Origin: Plectosphaerella cucumerina
Lineage: Eukaryota > Ascomycota > Sordariomycetes > Glomerellales > Plectosphaerellaceae
Direction: 5' to 3'
Assembly: GCA_020746995.1 (NCBI GenBank)
Contig: JAGPXD010000004.1
Coordinates: 3,782,001-3,846,000, forward strand
Length of the DNA: 64,000 nucleotides
Positions 36,093 through 47,312 of the stretch are shown here, one piece after another. Under the pieces are notes generated by a model. The model worked only from the letters and a program-made list of their open reading frames with translations, made no database searches and was not told the DNA's origin. The translations under genes were made by a program, and so were the position numbers. How positions within the stretch are numbered: the first letter of the stretch is position 1; each line of letters starts with the position of its first letter.

Positions 36093-38614
36093 GGTGGGCG
36101 CGCCGTGCCTCTACTGAGGAATCGTGTCGTGGGTGTCTAGAGGAGGAGAGGGCCGCGAGGAGGACGACGCATTGGAGGAGGTCGGAGAGAGAGCGCGATC
36201 TGGCGTGCTGTTGTAGTAAGGTAGTCTGGGAGGTCGCGGCGAGAGTGAATGAAGGGGCAGCAATTCATTGGTGCATGCCGATGCGCCGCGGGAGGTGGTG
36301 GACGGTTGGAATGCTAGGGGTTCCCGGCCTGGTCGAAGGGGCAGCGAGGTACCGGCCCTTGGAAAGCCCACAAAGAGGTCGGGAGTTGGTTAAGAATGGT
36401 CGAGGAAGGAAAAGAGACGAAGGTGTTCCCTCGATTGGGATGTGTGTTCGAGTTCGTCTGTCGCCGGTCCGGGGCGCGTTTTGTTTGAATCGGAGGTTTG
36501 CACGAGGTTGCGGGGGGGAAGGTAGTGGTGGTGTTTCGGGAGTGGGAGTCGAAGTTGAAAGGGGGTTGCGGCGGGATATCAAAGGGTTCGAGCCCAAGTG
36601 GATGGGGAGTCGCAAGCCGTGGCAGTGACAGTGGGCTGGGGGGTTTCAAGTCAAGTGTGGTGGCTTCAAGGTAAGTACCCAGTCGAGTGCGCGGGTACTC
36701 TCCCGGTACCGTGCTCAATGGGGAGCCGCAGGGATGTGACTGGTACTTGGGTACAAGGTCCCTTGAAGAAGGCCGGCGTTCGAGGTCGCGTGTGGTGAAG
36801 TGGTGACTCTGGTGAGGCAGAGAGGAGGTCGGTGAGAGATGAGCTGGTCGAGGTTGAGGAGCAATTGGCGGGTGTATCGAGTAAAGAGGGCGGGGAACGG
36901 GAGAAGGCGGAAAGGGAAAGTGTTTAAAGAGTGAGGGTGCAGAAAGGGGGGGGGGGGTTTGTTGTTGGCGGCGATGGGGAGACGACGACGCCGACGACGA
37001 CGACGCACGCAGGCAAGGCAAGGCACCTCCAGGGACAGGACACGGCGGACTGGACGGACGGACCAAAGGGGAGGGGCGGACTCGAAGCGGGATGGAGGGG
37101 GGCTTGGGGGTCGGGAGGGGTCCGCGGGATGGAGGTGTTCTTCAACTCCCTGGTGGACGGTCCATCACTTTTTTGGGTTGTGTTGAGCGATGGGAGGCGG
37201 TCGTCAGGACTGACGGGAGGGCGACAGCGACGGCGAGGGGGACGCGTACGGGAGGGACACTGGAGTGTCTCGCTAAAGATGGAGCGGGGCACCCAATCTG
37301 AGTGCGCGCTGGTGGCTGGAGAGCGTCGGGGGGCCTGTCTTGGCCGCAGGTACAAGTACTCGCGCGGTACCTCGCAGGCCACCAATGGGTTTCCGCCTTC
37401 CCGACATGGTGCATCAAGTCGCATCGGATTGGTAGACCGGGCCCGATCCGGGGGGCCGTCAGGGATTGTGGATTGTGCAGTGTCTCTCCCATCTGCACGA
37501 AGCTCGCGACTTGCCTTATCACCAGAAGCACTGAGGGGACGAATAGTCTCATCAGATCAGGTCGACGACATGTTGAGATTGTACGCAGGATCCAATGCGG
37601 GTGCCAGGCACTGTACTGCCATCAATCGCCGGGTGCAACCTCCGAGGTCACGTCACGGTCCCGCCAATCTGGGTGGGAAAAAGGGGCCAGTCCCCCAGTC
37701 GAAAGTACATCCCAGGTTCCTCTGCCATTCTTCGACACCTGCATCTCGTCGGGTGTGGAGGCGCAATCAGCCTGAAATCGAGCTTGTTGGTGGCGCTAAC
37801 CCCCCGGGGCCTTTGGTCTCTCCTTTCCACCAGCCCCTCCCCGTATGCAGTGCCCCCCCTCGTCGAGATGATGCCCCGATCCAACGTGCGCCACAGGCGA
37901 TTTTCTCCAGGGCGACATCCATTGACCGCCTGGGACTCGGAGACGGGAGTTCTTCCGTTTCTCTCTCGTGGCATGTCGCACACAACATTGACGACATGCT
38001 GCTGCCAGGCCCCAACATTGCATCACGGCGTGGTCGGCGCAACAAAACTTAAAATCGAGAGACAAACTTGAACATCCTTCTTGAGGTTAGCACACCCGTG
38101 AACCCCCCCTCCGCTACGGAGCCGCCGTAGGCAGCCCCCGAAGAGAGATCAGATGCAGCCCGGACTCGGCTTTTTAGCAGGCCGCTCTCCCACTGGCGTC
38201 TGTCACGTAGCATCTTTTTGCAACAAACAATTCTCCTAGCGACAGAATCCCAAGATAGAACGCTTCTTCGACGATAGAGCTCATGACGATTGTCCCGCCT
38301 CCGCCGACTTCAAGTTCTTGGCTTACTCGACATCGTCACTGGCAGTGGACTCAACCCCGCCCGCCTCGTCTTGGCCGCCTTGGCCCCATGGATCGTGACA
38401 GGCTGGTTTTCCGCTTTCGTCGCCCCCGAACCGGAGCATTATGTGATCCATCCTCCCTCTCCACCAGCCGCATAATAGCCCGAACGCCAGTCGCAATGGC
38501 GTCCTCGCTAGTGACGACACTCGGCGGGCCGCGAAGGGAGGCGGTGGGAGGAAACGACCCGGTGCCTTCTCGCGCCCCGAGTTTTGTTTCCGACGGCAGC
38601 TTAGAGCACCGTCC
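36093..38614. other. Intergenic region, 2.5 kb, no convincing gene
   Basis: Open frames on both strands are low complexity. The stretch next to 36092, read on the minus strand, is C/T-rich like a leader. It contains a 12-G run (36946-36957) and an imperfect GAC microsatellite (36981-37005). Confidence 0.55.
36946..37005. repeat. G12 run and GAC microsatellite
   Basis: Twelve consecutive G at 36946-36957, then an imperfect (GAC)n tract at 36981-37005 interrupted by one GCC. Confidence 0.8.
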
Positions 38615-39094
38615 CTACTCGCGGCGAGTCGACCTTGTGAGAGCAAACGTCGGATATGCGCCATTCGCATGATCAACACTGAAAGGTGGCCGCTTCTCCC
38701 ATCCGTGAAAGTCGTGAAGCTCCCTGAGCGACGTGCCCACCATGCCGATGTGCTGTGGAATTTTCTTCGACCTGATTGTATCATGGGAGATCTTTACCAC
38801 CACCACAGGGAGTTCGTTGTTGCCTTCCAGATTTGCCTCAAGGAAGTTGTAGTCCGCGTTGAACAGGTCGCATAGCATGAAGATCCGCTGGTCCCAGCGA
38901 TCCAGCGCCATAAATCGGCAGTTGTTGCCGTTGTAAACGTCGTCTGGTGAGACCAACCTGTCATGGCCCAGATAAGTCAGGACTCGCGTGATGACTTTCT
39001 GGGGCTCATCCCATGCCTGCTGGAAGGAAAAGACGCCATTGTCTTTGATGTCGATCAGCAATCGTGTTGGTCCACAGTAAGACGGCTCTTGCAT
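38615..39094 (-). CDS. Orphan hypothetical protein, possibly a 3' exon
   Basis: An open frame of 159 aa with a protein-like composition (RLLIDIKDNGVFSFQQAWDE, LVSPDDVYNGNNCRFMALDRWDQ, NNELPVVVVKISHDTIRSKK) and lower GC than its neighbours. The ATG at 39094 directly follows GTGACAG, which could be a splice acceptor, so this may be the last exon of a longer gene reaching toward 39.5 kb. I could not find an upstream exon in matching phase, and a decayed gene is the alternative. No domain is recognised. Confidence 0.45.
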   Translation of the reverse strand: MQEPSYCGPTRLLIDIKDNGVFSFQQAWDEPQKVITRVLTYLGHDRLVSPDDVYNGNNCRFMALDRWDQRIFMLCDLFNADYNFLEANLEGNNELPVVVVKISHDTIRSKKIPQHIGMVGTSLRELHDFHGWEKRPPFSVDHANGAYPTFALTRSTRRE

Positions 39095-39552
39095 CTGTCA
39101 CCTTGTCAGAGCTCTTGAATTCTGAGTCGGGGTCGTCAGGGGCCGACAAACAGTTGCGTGCCCAGGTTTTACCTCGGTAGAAGTGCTCAGAGACATAACT
39201 CTGATTCCAGGTAAGAAACAATGTCCCTGTTTCCCGTGTTCTGTCGTGGTGAGCGTGTCACAAGACAAAGATCCACAAGCCACTCAGAAGATATTCTTCC
39301 GCTTTGCATAGGCATGTATTCATTGGTCGCTTGAAAATTGCTTCCCAAAATCGCCAGAACTGACCACCAGGGCAGGCTGATTCTTCCGCTCAATGCCCCA
39401 GCAAATCCAGGCCGCCAGGCAGAATACCATGTTGTTACGCCATTGTTTGCTCTCAGCCAAACCTTCCAAACCAAAATGCGGCATGCTCGCATCTCCTGCT
39501 TCTCACAGCCCGTCAACACCACTCAAACCCGGTCCTGGCGCATCTCTTCCAA
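39095..39552. other. Short gap between two minus-strand orphans
   Basis: 458 bp. Splice-like signals occur on the minus strand (GTAAAA at about 39172 downward, CTGAC branch-like sites), but no exon in phase with the downstream frame could be assembled. Confidence 0.4.
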
Positions 39553-40473
39553 CTAGTCCTCAATGTCCTCCCTGACGTACGGCCTGCCCGTGTTCAATGG
39601 TTGCTTGCGCCGGTCAAGTAGAAAGAACTGCTCCGCCCCAAGTCTCGCATAATAGTTGTCTCTTGTCCTGACATAGCTCGCCATGTACGCATTGAATTCC
39701 CCGACGGCGAACCGGCTGTAAAAATTGGCCCTGGCCTGGATCTGCAGCCGCTCGTCCAGCTTGAGTTGGCAGGCCGTGACCCTGTCGAGCATGTTGTCGA
39801 TAGTCAATTGTTCATTAGGTGCCGAATGGGCCCAGGAGTAAAAGTCGGCAGAGGGATCCGCGACGCCGACGAGGGCCGGGGCGAATGTATTCCTGTCCAG
39901 GAGTGTGATTTCCGGGACGCTCTTGTCCCGGATGAAGGCCTTGATCTTCTCGGCGGAGGGGTGTCTTCTGTAATGCTCAATGTTGTCAAAGACGGCGAGG
40001 ACCCGCTCGCTGGTGCCGTATGTGCAGAATAGGGTGAAGAACATGAACTTTTCCCTGTCGGTGAAGCGGGCTTGGTTCAGAAGGCCGAGGAGCTTCTCGC
40101 GATGGATGCGGGGCTCGGCTAGGCCAAGTCTCGTCTTGTCCTGGATGAGAGAATCGAGAAAGTCGGCGGAGACTCGAGAAAGGGGGTGGTCCGGCACGGG
40201 AGGCTGAACGGGCAGGGGAGGAGAATGGAACGGGAGAGAACGCCAGTCGACTTCTGCTTCTTCCTCCTCCTCATCCTTATTCAGCTTGAGCTTCTTCCGC
40301 TCGGGTTCCTCCAGCTTGGCCTCCTCTTCCATAGACCTCTTCTCGATGGTCTCCTCTTCGATGAATGGGGGGATTGTCTCGTTGAGAAATTGGGCAAACT
40401 GCGCGGCAGCACATAGGCGCCTGAGCTCCGCGGGTGGAATGGCTTGTTCATCCCATCCGATGGGGAAGTCCAT
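39553..40473 (-). CDS. Hypothetical protein, 306 aa
   Basis: Single open frame. I start at the ATG at 40473 (MDFPIGWDEQAIPPAELRRL), though an in-frame ATG at 40539 exists. An acidic/basic patch (EEEAKLEEPERKKLKLNKDEEEEEAE, about residues 50-75) resembles a nuclear localisation region. After a Pro-rich spacer comes a helical domain with FLDSLIQDKTRLGLAEPRIH, LLGLLNQARFTDREKFMFFTLFCTYGT and NFYSRFAVGEFNAYMASYVRTRDNYYARLG. No family is recognised. It lies head-to-tail with the orphan frame at 38615-39094 and shares its lower GC. Confidence 0.65.
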   Translation of the reverse strand: MDFPIGWDEQAIPPAELRRLCAAAQFAQFLNETIPPFIEEETIEKRSMEEEAKLEEPERKKLKLNKDEEEEEAEVDWRSLPFHSPPLPVQPPVPDHPLSRVSADFLDSLIQDKTRLGLAEPRIHREKLLGLLNQARFTDREKFMFFTLFCTYGTSERVLAVFDNIEHYRRHPSAEKIKAFIRDKSVPEITLLDRNTFAPALVGVADPSADFYSWAHSAPNEQLTIDNMLDRVTACQLKLDERLQIQARANFYSRFAVGEFNAYMASYVRTRDNYYARLGAEQFFLLDRRKQPLNTGRPYVREDIED

Positions 40474-41559
40474 GGTGTTGAAAGAATGTGTTGGTAGGGA
40501 GAAGAGGTTCGAGTTGTTGATAATGTAGTGATTCTTCACAGGGTCTTGTGATCAACGAATGATAGGAAGCCCGGATGCGCTGGATTTTGGTCGGGAAGAG
40601 AAAGTGGCAGAAATCCGAGAAGTCGACAGATGCGTGTTGGCTTTGGAGTCTGACAACATGATCTGCTGGTCGTCCTTTCCACGTCCCAACTCACTTGATA
40701 GGAGTCATGGTTGCTCTTGCTCTACTCCCTGGACCTCCGGCCAAGTTCGTTCGAGGACCTTGCTGATCGATGGCATAGATTCCGCACCTCACTGCGGCTC
40801 TCTGGGAGACGAAATACCGCAAAGCATCTGCCTCCTGTTGATTTCATCTGACAATTTGGATCAGTCCCAGAGGTATCTTGAGAGGCGGGAAATGCAGGCG
40901 AACCTACATGATATCAAAGCTGTCAAACCTCTATTTCCACAGACCGGTACACATTTGACGAGTTGATGAGAATTGACTACGAAACGGGTGGCTACCTGCA
41001 TGAACCATGGCCACATTCCTCCGTGCCGGTCCCTCGAAAAGCCCGAGAACCACGCACACAAGACTGCCAGGCCACCCCCTTCCGTCCTCCGAGACCGAAA
41101 CCCCGCTTTTTGACAACCTCTCAATCTAGTGACTCTTCTCTGCTGCCGACGAGGGGCAAGAAAAGAGAACCCCTCCTCGTCCGATGGGAAGAAAGACGTG
41201 TCCGTACCGCTGAGAGAACTCGTCCAAACTCCGTGTTTGCGCGACCGACGCTGTCGAGGAAAGTGCCTGTCCCTTCCGAAGGAGAGAGCCGGGCGGGACG
41301 GGCCCCTCGAAGCCGCCCCGTGCTGCTCGATGATGCTTCCCGCGGCCCATCCAAGACCTCTGCGGTCAAAGCCAAATTTTGGTACATTAAAAGAACAAAG
41401 CAACCGCGCGCGTGTAGGGATCCGATCCTCGAGCCTCACGCACGCCGTGGGTTTGGTGTAGAGTGAAAAGGGTCATCCGACCTGTCCTGGGGCGGTCTAC
41501 CCTTGAAATGACGCTGTGATGGAAAACCGATCGAGTGTCGTTCGTCTGGGGTACGTCAT
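40474..41559. other. Intergenic region, no gene seen
   Basis: About 1.1 kb. Open frames on both strands between 40861 and 41466 are mutual shadows without family resemblance. Confidence 0.5.
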
Positions 41560-42807
41560 CTACACGTCCCACTCCTTCTCCTCGACATCCTCGTCGTCGT
41601 CCTGAGCGGTGTCCTTGACGGTCAGGGCGGAGAACGAGCCGTAGGACTGAGCGGGCTTGTTGGAGCTGCCGTTGACGGGCAGCGGCGCGGGGGCGGGGCG
41701 GGCCTCCTTGGCTGGGGCGCTGGGGACGAGGTTCTCGGAAGACTGGGTCTTCTTGGCCTTCTTGTTGGCCTTGGTGGGAACGGTGTTCCAGGCGTCGTCC
41801 TCGGCCTTGGCAGCCTCAAGCTGCTCCTCCTCTGAAGGCAGGCTAGACGTCCAGGCGGAGGTGTCCTTGGGCTTGGCGGGAGCGATGCTCGCGGCGGGGG
41901 CGGAGGTGGTAGTAGTCTCGTAGGTATCAAGGGGCTGGACGTCGAGGGTCTCCTCCTTCTTGGGAGTGGTGCCGTTGGTGGCACCGGCGGTCCAGGCCGA
42001 CGACTTGACGGCGGCGTTGGTGAACTGAGAGCCGTCCTTGGGGGCGACACCGGCGGCCTCGCGGGCGGTGCGGCGCTGCTTCTCCAGGAGAATCTTGCGC
42101 TCCTTCTCGTCCTCCTCGCGGGCGAGCTTGCGCTCCTCAGCCTTCTTGCGGTTCTGGCGCTGCTTCTTGGTCTCAACCTGCTCGGGGGCCTTGACGACCT
42201 TGGCCTTCTGCTTGACCTTGTCGGTGTCGGTCAGGCGAAGGACGGAGGGGCCGCTGGAGGTAGGCTCAAGCATGTCGCTGACACCGCTGGGGTCGGCGGC
42301 GGCAACCTCGGGAGAGGCGGCGGCGGAAGATGAGTCCACATCGGCCTCAACCTCCTCGTTGGAGGGGGCGGCGGCCGCAACCTCGGGCTCGGCCTTGGGA
42401 GCGACGGGCTCAGCAGCACGGGACTGCTTGACCGACTTCTGCTTCTGCTTCTTGTCCACGTTGGACTTTCCGTCAAACTTCTTGCCAGCCTTGACATTGG
42501 CCATCTGGGCAGCAAAGGCCTTGTTGTCCGACTCCTCATCGCGCTCCTTCTTGGGGTTGGAGGAAGGTGCCGGCACAGCGGGTGCCTCCTCGACTACGGC
42601 CTTCTGGGCGACGGAGGAGTAGGCCTCGGCACGCTGCTTCTTGGCGCGGTTCTGCTTCTTGGGGGCGCTGGTGGCAGCGCTGGGCTTCTCCTTCTTCGCG
42701 GCCGGCTGGCTCTTGGAGTAGTACTGGTATCCCATAGCGCCAGCCACGGCGAGGACGGTGACCCAGCCGCCGATGAAGGACGTGCTGAGGTATTCGGAAG
42801 AAGACAT
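41560..42807 (-). CDS. Conserved fungal Lys/Ala-rich membrane-anchored protein
   Basis: Single exon, 415 aa. The N-terminus has one transmembrane helix (FIGGWVTVLAVAGAMGYQYY, about residues 10-29), leaving a long cytosolic tail. The tail is Lys/Ala/Glu-rich with predicted coiled coil around ETKKQRQNRKKAEERKLARE and LLEKQRRTAREAAG, then Ser/Thr/Pro-rich, ending in acidic DDDEDVEEKEWDV. Trp-containing repeats (SSAWTAG, TSAWTSSLPSEEEQLEAAKA, DDAWNTVP) recur every few dozen residues. The topology recalls ER ribosome-receptor-like proteins, but that comparison is by architecture only. Function unknown. Confidence 0.8.
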   Translation of the reverse strand: MSSSEYLSTSFIGGWVTVLAVAGAMGYQYYSKSQPAAKKEKPSAATSAPKKQNRAKKQRAEAYSSVAQKAVVEEAPAVPAPSSNPKKERDEESDNKAFAAQMANVKAGKKFDGKSNVDKKQKQKSVKQSRAAEPVAPKAEPEVAAAAPSNEEVEADVDSSSAAASPEVAAADPSGVSDMLEPTSSGPSVLRLTDTDKVKQKAKVVKAPEQVETKKQRQNRKKAEERKLAREEDEKERKILLEKQRRTAREAAGVAPKDGSQFTNAAVKSSAWTAGATNGTTPKKEETLDVQPLDTYETTTTSAPAASIAPAKPKDTSAWTSSLPSEEEQLEAAKAEDDAWNTVPTKANKKAKKTQSSENLVPSAPAKEARPAPAPLPVNGSSNKPAQSYGSFSALTVKDTAQDDDEDVEEKEWDV

Positions 42808-44824
42808 GATGAATTGATGTGTGGGTTGTTATGGAAGGGAAGGGTGTCGATAGAGGGGGAAGCTGTTGACCGCGATCGGCTGTTCAACAGGAACGCTGGT
42901 GAGTCGTTGCTGTCGGATGGCTCGTGATGCTGTCGGTCGGTAGAAGGTCGCTTCTCTGGCGTCCTTGTGCTCACTGAGACCTTGGTGGCTCTGCCTTGAG
43001 GTTGTAGCTGATGAGCTGTGCTGATATAGCTCTGTACAAAAGGTCGGTTAATCAACAATTTCCAGGGCTCAGACGAAAGGGGGCAGCGGTACTGTGTTTG
43101 ATGTTGGGGTCTCGGGAAGCAACGAGGATGGTCTGTAAGAGAGGGAGGGAGTGTGTGGTAATGGGGAGAGTAGGATTGGAGCACGGGGAGCACCAAGGAT
43201 GATGAGGAAGAGGTTGTGGATAGGAGGAGAAGGGAGATGGTGGCAGTGTGAGGACGATCTTGCGAGCACGCGGTGCTCCAGGTCCAGGTTGCTTTCGTGT
43301 CCAGATGGATAGCCGGTCGGCCACTTGGCGGGAGGCGAAAAAAGTTAGGTAAGGGGCCTTACCACAGGGTGACAGGGGGTGTCTGCCAGGTGCCACTGTC
43401 CAGTGTCCACAGAGGTGAGGTGCTTGGGTGCTTGCTCTTGTGGATCAAAGCCGACCGGATGTCAGGGGCCGTGCTCGTGCTGGCTGCAGTGTCGGGGAAT
43501 TGGAACCGCTGGCGACCAGAGGTGTGGTGGGTTGATTGGATAGACGGGGTCCCGTATCGGCCTGGTTGAGCAGGGGTTGTGAGAGGTGCCGAACGGGGAG
43601 AGGTTATCAAAGGTGCCAAAGGGGACACGTCGGCGCAAATGGATGCGATGGAGGATGTGAGATCCCGATATGAAAGTCGGGGATGGATGAGTTGGGATGG
43701 TGAGTGAAGAGGAGGTTTGCAAGGGAGGTTTCGGAAGACTTTGTGAACCGAGAGGGCTTTTTTGACCTGGCGTTTCTCTCAGAAGAAACTCTGGAAGGTC
43801 CGTTCTTGCCGCTCCAGGTTCACACAGGAATGGGGGGAGAGCTTGGGGAGCTCTGCCCACCAAGGTCACGTGAGAAAGACGCTAGCGGGTGGCGCTACGC
43901 CCGATGGGGACAGGACGAGGTGATTCAGACAGGTTCACCTTGGGGATGGTGACGAATGAAGTCTGACTGGCTGCTGGTGGCATGAAACGAGACCTGGGCT
44001 TGTGAATTGGCATGAATTTCAGCTGAGGTAGAGGCATGGGGAGTATCGCGGTGGTGATGGTCAAGCATGACATCTAAGACTGAAGCGATAAAGAGCTTCT
44101 CCTTCGCCTCCTCTTCAGCCAGCCACATGACGATTGAGGCTTTGAGGTGGAACTGACTTTGCTGAATCTCAGAACGAATCTCTCAGCCATCGCCTGAAGC
44201 CGCTTATAGCCTTCAAACCCGTGATTACCAAATTGGACTCATCTTGGGTATTCGTAGCCGACCTTTTGCCTCCCTCTGTCGTCTTCCACAGCCGTTGGTT
44301 GACCTACCAGAACGAGCCTAGCGTCCAGATTCCCCGTCCCCGTGAAGTCCACCGAGTCGGGCTCCATGTCAGCAGCGACAACGGCGGCCGCGGCCCACCG
44401 GACGAGGCAGCCAAAGCGTCATGTTCAGTGGAGGATGAGGGGTCAGGCCTTGGGGAAAGCGTGCCAGTGTAGTACGAGAGGCCTTCTGAGCCAATACCAG
44501 GCGGAGGGTGAGGGGAAGAACCCACGGCTTCACGCGGGTTCGATAAGCAGAGGCTTAGGTTGGGTCGGGACTCGGCCGACTCCGACTGTCTGGATTTCAC
44601 TGGGCGGGTATTCTTAAACTCTTCGATTTCCTCTTCACTGTCCCATCGCAACATTTTCCTGGTTGGCAGTGTTCTGTACAGACTGTCCCTGGCTCTCTTT
44701 TTTTTCTGGGGCTTGCTGCATCAAACTTGACCTCTCACCCCGCAATTTCGGTTTCTCACCCCGCGATAACCAACTGTGGCGGTAACTCTAGTTGTAAAAT
44801 TTCAGAAACACCAACATCAACACC
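42808..44824. promoter_or_regulatory. Divergent 2-kb upstream region
   Basis: Separates two divergent genes. The part next to 42807 is CAAC/CATC-rich on the coding side, like a leader. Open frames inside are shadows. No known element is recognised. Confidence 0.5.
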
Positions 44825-46232
44825 ATGGCTCCCACGAGGTTTATCATTGATACGGACCCAGGTATGTGACCTTCTCCCTCTCTTTCTCATCCTTCAACTG
44901 ACATAATAGGCGTCGACGATGTCCTTGCCATGCTGCTGGCGTTGTCCAGCTCTCCCGAGGAGCTCGAGCTGGCCATGATCTCCGTCACCTACGGCAACGT
45001 GCCCCTGCAGAGGTATGTTCCTCAACGCTCCTGAGATGAAACTACGGGCTAACTCTCCCAGCTGCCTCAAGAACGTCGTTGCCATGTTCCACGTCCTCGA
45101 AAAGGAGCAGACGTGGAGGGAGGCCAACGGCAAGACCCTCAACTTTGAGACGATGAAGACGCACAAGCCCATCGTCGCCGTCGGCCCCGCCAAGCCCCTC
45201 GAGGACGACGAGCTCATGGCCGACTACTTCCACGGCATCGACGGCCTCCACGGCGTCCACGAGAAGCACCCCCACGTCGACGCCGAGGACCGCTGGCAGA
45301 GCCTCTTCCACAAGGACTCGGCCACCCTCGACCACGACCCCTCCCCTTACTCAAAGTACTTCACCCCCTCCAAGGAGCCCGCCCACAAGGAGATGCTCCG
45401 CCTCCTCCGCGAGAGCCCCCCCGACACCATCACCATCGCCGCCGTCGGCCCCATGACCAACCTCGCCCTGGCCGCCGCCGAGGACCCCGAGACCTTCCTC
45501 CGCGTCAAGGAGGTCGTCGTCATGGGCGGCGCCGTCGACGTCGAGGGCAACGTCACCCCCGTCGCCGAATTCAACACGTACGCCGACGCCGTCGCCACCG
45601 CCCGCGTCTTCGCCCTCACCTCCCCCACCCCGGAGTCGACCATGCCGCCCATCCACCCCACAAAGTCCACCCTCCCCCCTTACCCGGCCAAGCTCTCGCG
45701 CCGTCTCAAGGTCACCCTCATGCCTCTCGACATCACCACCCCCCACCTCCTGAACAAGAACTACTTCCTCGAGCGCGTCCAGCCCTTCCTCGACGCCGGC
45801 AGCCCGCTGGCCGTGTGGGTGCACCACTTTATGAAGGGCACCTTTGACCAGATCGACCGCATGCTCGGCGACGGCTCCGAGCCCGGCCTCTCGCTGCACG
45901 ACCCCCTGACCGTGTGGTACGCCCTGACGCCGACGGACCCGCGGTGGAAGCGCACCGAGAAGCCCGAGGACATCCGCATCGAGACGGCCGGCCAGTGGAC
46001 GCGGGGCATGCACGTCGTCGACCGCAGGTGCCGCGCCAAGCCGGGCGAGGCCGCCGGCATCACCGAGGACGCCTCCGAGTCGGACGACGTCGACGTCCTC
46101 ACGCTCGATCAGGTGCCCGGCGACACCGCCGGCTGGCTGAGCGTGCGCAAGGGCAACAGGATCAGCCGGATGATTGGCTCGCCCGGCGAGATGGCCTTTG
46201 CGGAGGATCTGATGAGGCGGATTTTTGCATAG
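44825..46232 (+). CDS. Inosine-uridine-preferring nucleoside hydrolase
   Basis: Hydrolyses ribonucleosides to base and ribose (purine/pyrimidine salvage); substrate preference cannot be read from sequence. Exons are 44825-44861 (37 nt), 44910-45012 and 45062-46232, with introns of 48 and 49 nt, giving 436 aa. Splicing exon 1 to exon 2 assembles the calcium-binding family signature IDTDPGVDDVLAML across the junction, which proves the small first exon. Further family blocks are VTYGNVPL, DTITIAAVGPMTNLALA, VVMGGAVDVEGNVTPVAEFNTYADAVA and LHDPLTVWYALTP. The protein is longer than the bacterial enzymes, mainly from an insert after the second block, as in other fungal members. No targeting signal is seen. 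Confidence 0.93.
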
Positions 46233-46562
46233 ACGGGGCGGAGGTAGAGGGGGGTTTGGCTGGCAAATCTTGAATACTGCGGTTTTGTGCCCCGGTTGTA
46301 TAGGGGCCCGTTTCCGGTGCCCTCGGCCATGTCCATTGACTAGGTACCAAATGAACAAAGCAAACTCAAAATAAAAACGCCATGCTGCTGCACCAGGTCT
46401 CTCCCATGTGCAGCGTTTTGTTTGGCTGGTGGCCCCCCCCTGTCGAGCTCCGGGTTCGGGGGGGTATCAGGCTCGTGTCAACGTAAAATTCATGGGAAAT
46501 GACTCCCGTCGCGGGGGTTGAGGGCGTGCTGGGGTATCGTTCTCGTTCTTCTCTCTCTCTTT
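46233..46562. other. Convergent 3' flanks
   Basis: 330 bp between the nucleoside hydrolase stop and the LSM8 stop. No gene seen. Confidence 0.6.
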
Positions 46563-46966
46563 CTAGACATGTTTGATGCCCCCAATGGCGGAGCCCTTGA
46601 CCAGGGACCAGTCGATGTCGCTGTCTAGCTTCTCGTCCACGAGGCCGATTGTGCACACGTTGTCGCCGCGGACCAGGTAGAGGCCGAGGGGGACCTCGAC
46701 GGAGGGATCCTCGCTGTCGGGGGTCTGGATGACGCGCTCGTGGGCGTTGCTGAGGGCCTGTGTCGGTCTAGGGTCAGCGTTCGTCTTGCGGGGAGGAGGG
46801 GGGGACGTACAAGATTTGTGTTGTTGTCGACGGCAGCTAGGTTGCCGACTAGGATTCTCGAGTCGGCCGTGACAATCAGCACCTTCTCTGCGAGGGGGTC
46901 AGCATTGGAACAAGAGAGGTGCTGTGGGCTGGACGAACTGTTCATGTAGGATCCGAGAGACGCCAT
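46563..46966 (-). CDS. LSM8: U6 snRNA-associated Sm-like protein LSm8
   Basis: Subunit that defines the nuclear Lsm2-8 ring on the 3' end of U6 snRNA. Exons are 46939-46966 (28 nt), 46811-46887 and 46563-46757, with introns of 51 and 53 nt; the product is 99 aa. The spliced N-terminus reads MASLGSYMNKKVLIVTADSR, the Sm1 motif continues ILVGNLAAVDNNTNL, and the Sm2 motif is GLYLVRGDNVCTIGLVDE. The C-terminal tail ends in IGGIKHV, typical of Lsm8. Length is the family norm. Intron 1 has no in-frame stop and is a multiple of three, so its retention would insert 17 residues into the first strand. It is divergent from the UBE3D-like gene. Confidence 0.93.
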
Positions 46967-47312
46967 GGTGCCGGCTGCCTATGTGGAGGAGGGGGTCCCA
47001 AGAGCACGGTCCGAGGTTCGTCGTCAGGTTGATGAACTGAAGTGCGGATTAGGTTCGACAGGTATCGGAGTGTGCGCCGTGTCTGTGTCGTCGTGGAGGA
47101 GAGGGGTGGGCTTTGGATGTGCAGGCTGACAATGATTCCCATTCCCAAGGCCAAGTGCAGTCGTGCTTCGAGACCAATTCCAGAACTTCTCTGCTGAATG
47201 GTCCGTGCACAAGCTCCCGCCCCACCACAACACAACGGTGCAGGTGCCTGACGAACCTCTCTCTCAGTTTCCATCCCAGCGACATACAAAAACCGCCCGA
47301 CGTTACAGCAAA
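46967..47312. promoter_or_regulatory. Bidirectional promoter LSM8 / UBE3D-like gene
   Basis: 346 bp separate the two divergent ATGs, so promoters and leaders for both must lie here. I see no TATA box. Confidence 0.55.

Noticed and set aside
36931..38052. 373-codon plus-strand frame
   Set aside because: Begins in a G12/GAC repeat and has Arg/Gly-rich shadow-like composition; no domain or neighbour support.
45351..46358. 335-codon minus-strand frame
   Set aside because: Antisense shadow of the nucleoside hydrolase; Gly/Asp/Val-rich low complexity.
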